NCBI GenBank assembly: GCA_009692115.1
Contig: SHZU01000006.1
Location: 124,001 to 188,000, forward strand
Reading direction: 5' to 3'
From: Gemmatimonadota bacterium
GTDB lineage: Bacteria; Gemmatimonadota; Gemmatimonadetes; Gemmatimonadales; GWC2-71-9
DNA length: 64,000 bases
In this document: positions 63,948 to 64,000 of the stretch, one piece after another
How positions within the stretch are numbered: position 1 is the first letter of the stretch
How the letters are laid out: each line of letters begins with the position of its first letter
Program-made: the position numbers and the translations under genes
The notes under the pieces: generated by a model
What the model was told of the DNA's origin: nothing
Database searches by the model: none
What the model saw: the letters and a program-made list of their open reading frames with translations, nothing else

Positions 63948-64000
63948 TGGGCCCGGAGGGGCTCGAACCCCCAACCTTCTGATCCGTAGTCAAACGCTCT
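63948..64000 (-). tRNA. tRNA-Arg (anticodon ACG), 5' end outside the window
   Basis: The visible part has the anticodon stem TTTGA/TCAGA with one wobble pair around loop CTACGGA (anticodon ACG, read as ICG after editing), variable loop AGGTT, T arm GGGGG-TTCGAGC-CCCTC, acceptor 3' strand CGGGCCC and discriminator A. The 5' acceptor and D arm lie beyond base 64000. Confidence 0.9.

Overview
The window is a high-GC, gene-dense bacterial chromosome segment, roughly two thirds G+C by eye, with no plasmid, phage or insertion-sequence genes. Several features point to a diderm of the Gemmatimonadota type: TamB, an LPS-type heptosyltransferase, a TonB receptor, outer-membrane barrels and the NtrYX-DUF4390 neighbourhood. 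The phylum is my inference and cannot be proved from this segment. TGA, TAA and TAG all end intact genes, so the code is standard. Most neighbouring genes overlap by 1-4 bases (ATGA, GTGA, TGATG), so translational coupling is the rule.

Layout. 1-6173 (+): end of TamB, a lipid kinase, a degenerate NtrC-like regulator, small zinc and phosphatase genes, a CYTH protein and AcpS. 6214-8226 (+): a cytochrome c-FTR1 iron permease. 8144-22448 (-): a nearly unbroken 14-kb train of housekeeping genes (heptosyltransferase, yebC, ruvC-ruvA-ruvB, queA, tgt, yajC, def, fmt, thiE-like, rsmB, PASTA protein, rpe, thioredoxin, tsaD, lgt). 22486-29173 (+): an MsbA-like exporter followed by five glycosyltransferases, probably a surface-glycan locus. 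29154-32866: two broken genes, a patatin-ferredoxin fusion and a HerA-like ATPase, around an intact PLP enzyme. 32876-38246: tyrS, PBP1A, an amidohydrolase and an HNH protein. 38271-43337 (-): ntrY-ntrX, a bactofilin-like/barrel fusion and DUF4390. 43338-46037: a PEP-CTERM gene remnant, a NYN-domain RNA protein and a DNA glycosylase. 46098-51773 (-): a barrel protein, threonine catabolism (kbl-tdh), small hypotheticals and rlmI. 51843-58971: a short upstream ORF plus tiny membrane protein, CoA-transferase, HMG-CoA lyase, mltG, ruvX, rho, an M50 protease, a lone histidine-kinase-like helix pair and a PAS protein. 59080-64000 (-): a TonB receptor with a DUF4249-like lipoprotein, a phosphodiesterase and three tRNAs.

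Themes for follow-up: (1) a recurrent leaderless-promoter signature, a TANNNT box exactly 6 nt before ATG, including two facing boxes in a 19-bp divergent spacer; (2) an NtrC-family protein that has lost its key residues in all three functional sites; (3) a local cluster of gene decay; (4) a 7-bp tandem repeat (CCGAGTG) that has become part of two reading frames; (5) a PEP-CTERM relic with an intact terminator; (6) a previously uncalled 51-residue membrane protein behind an eight-codon upstream ORF. I did not find an unmistakably new defence or mobile system.
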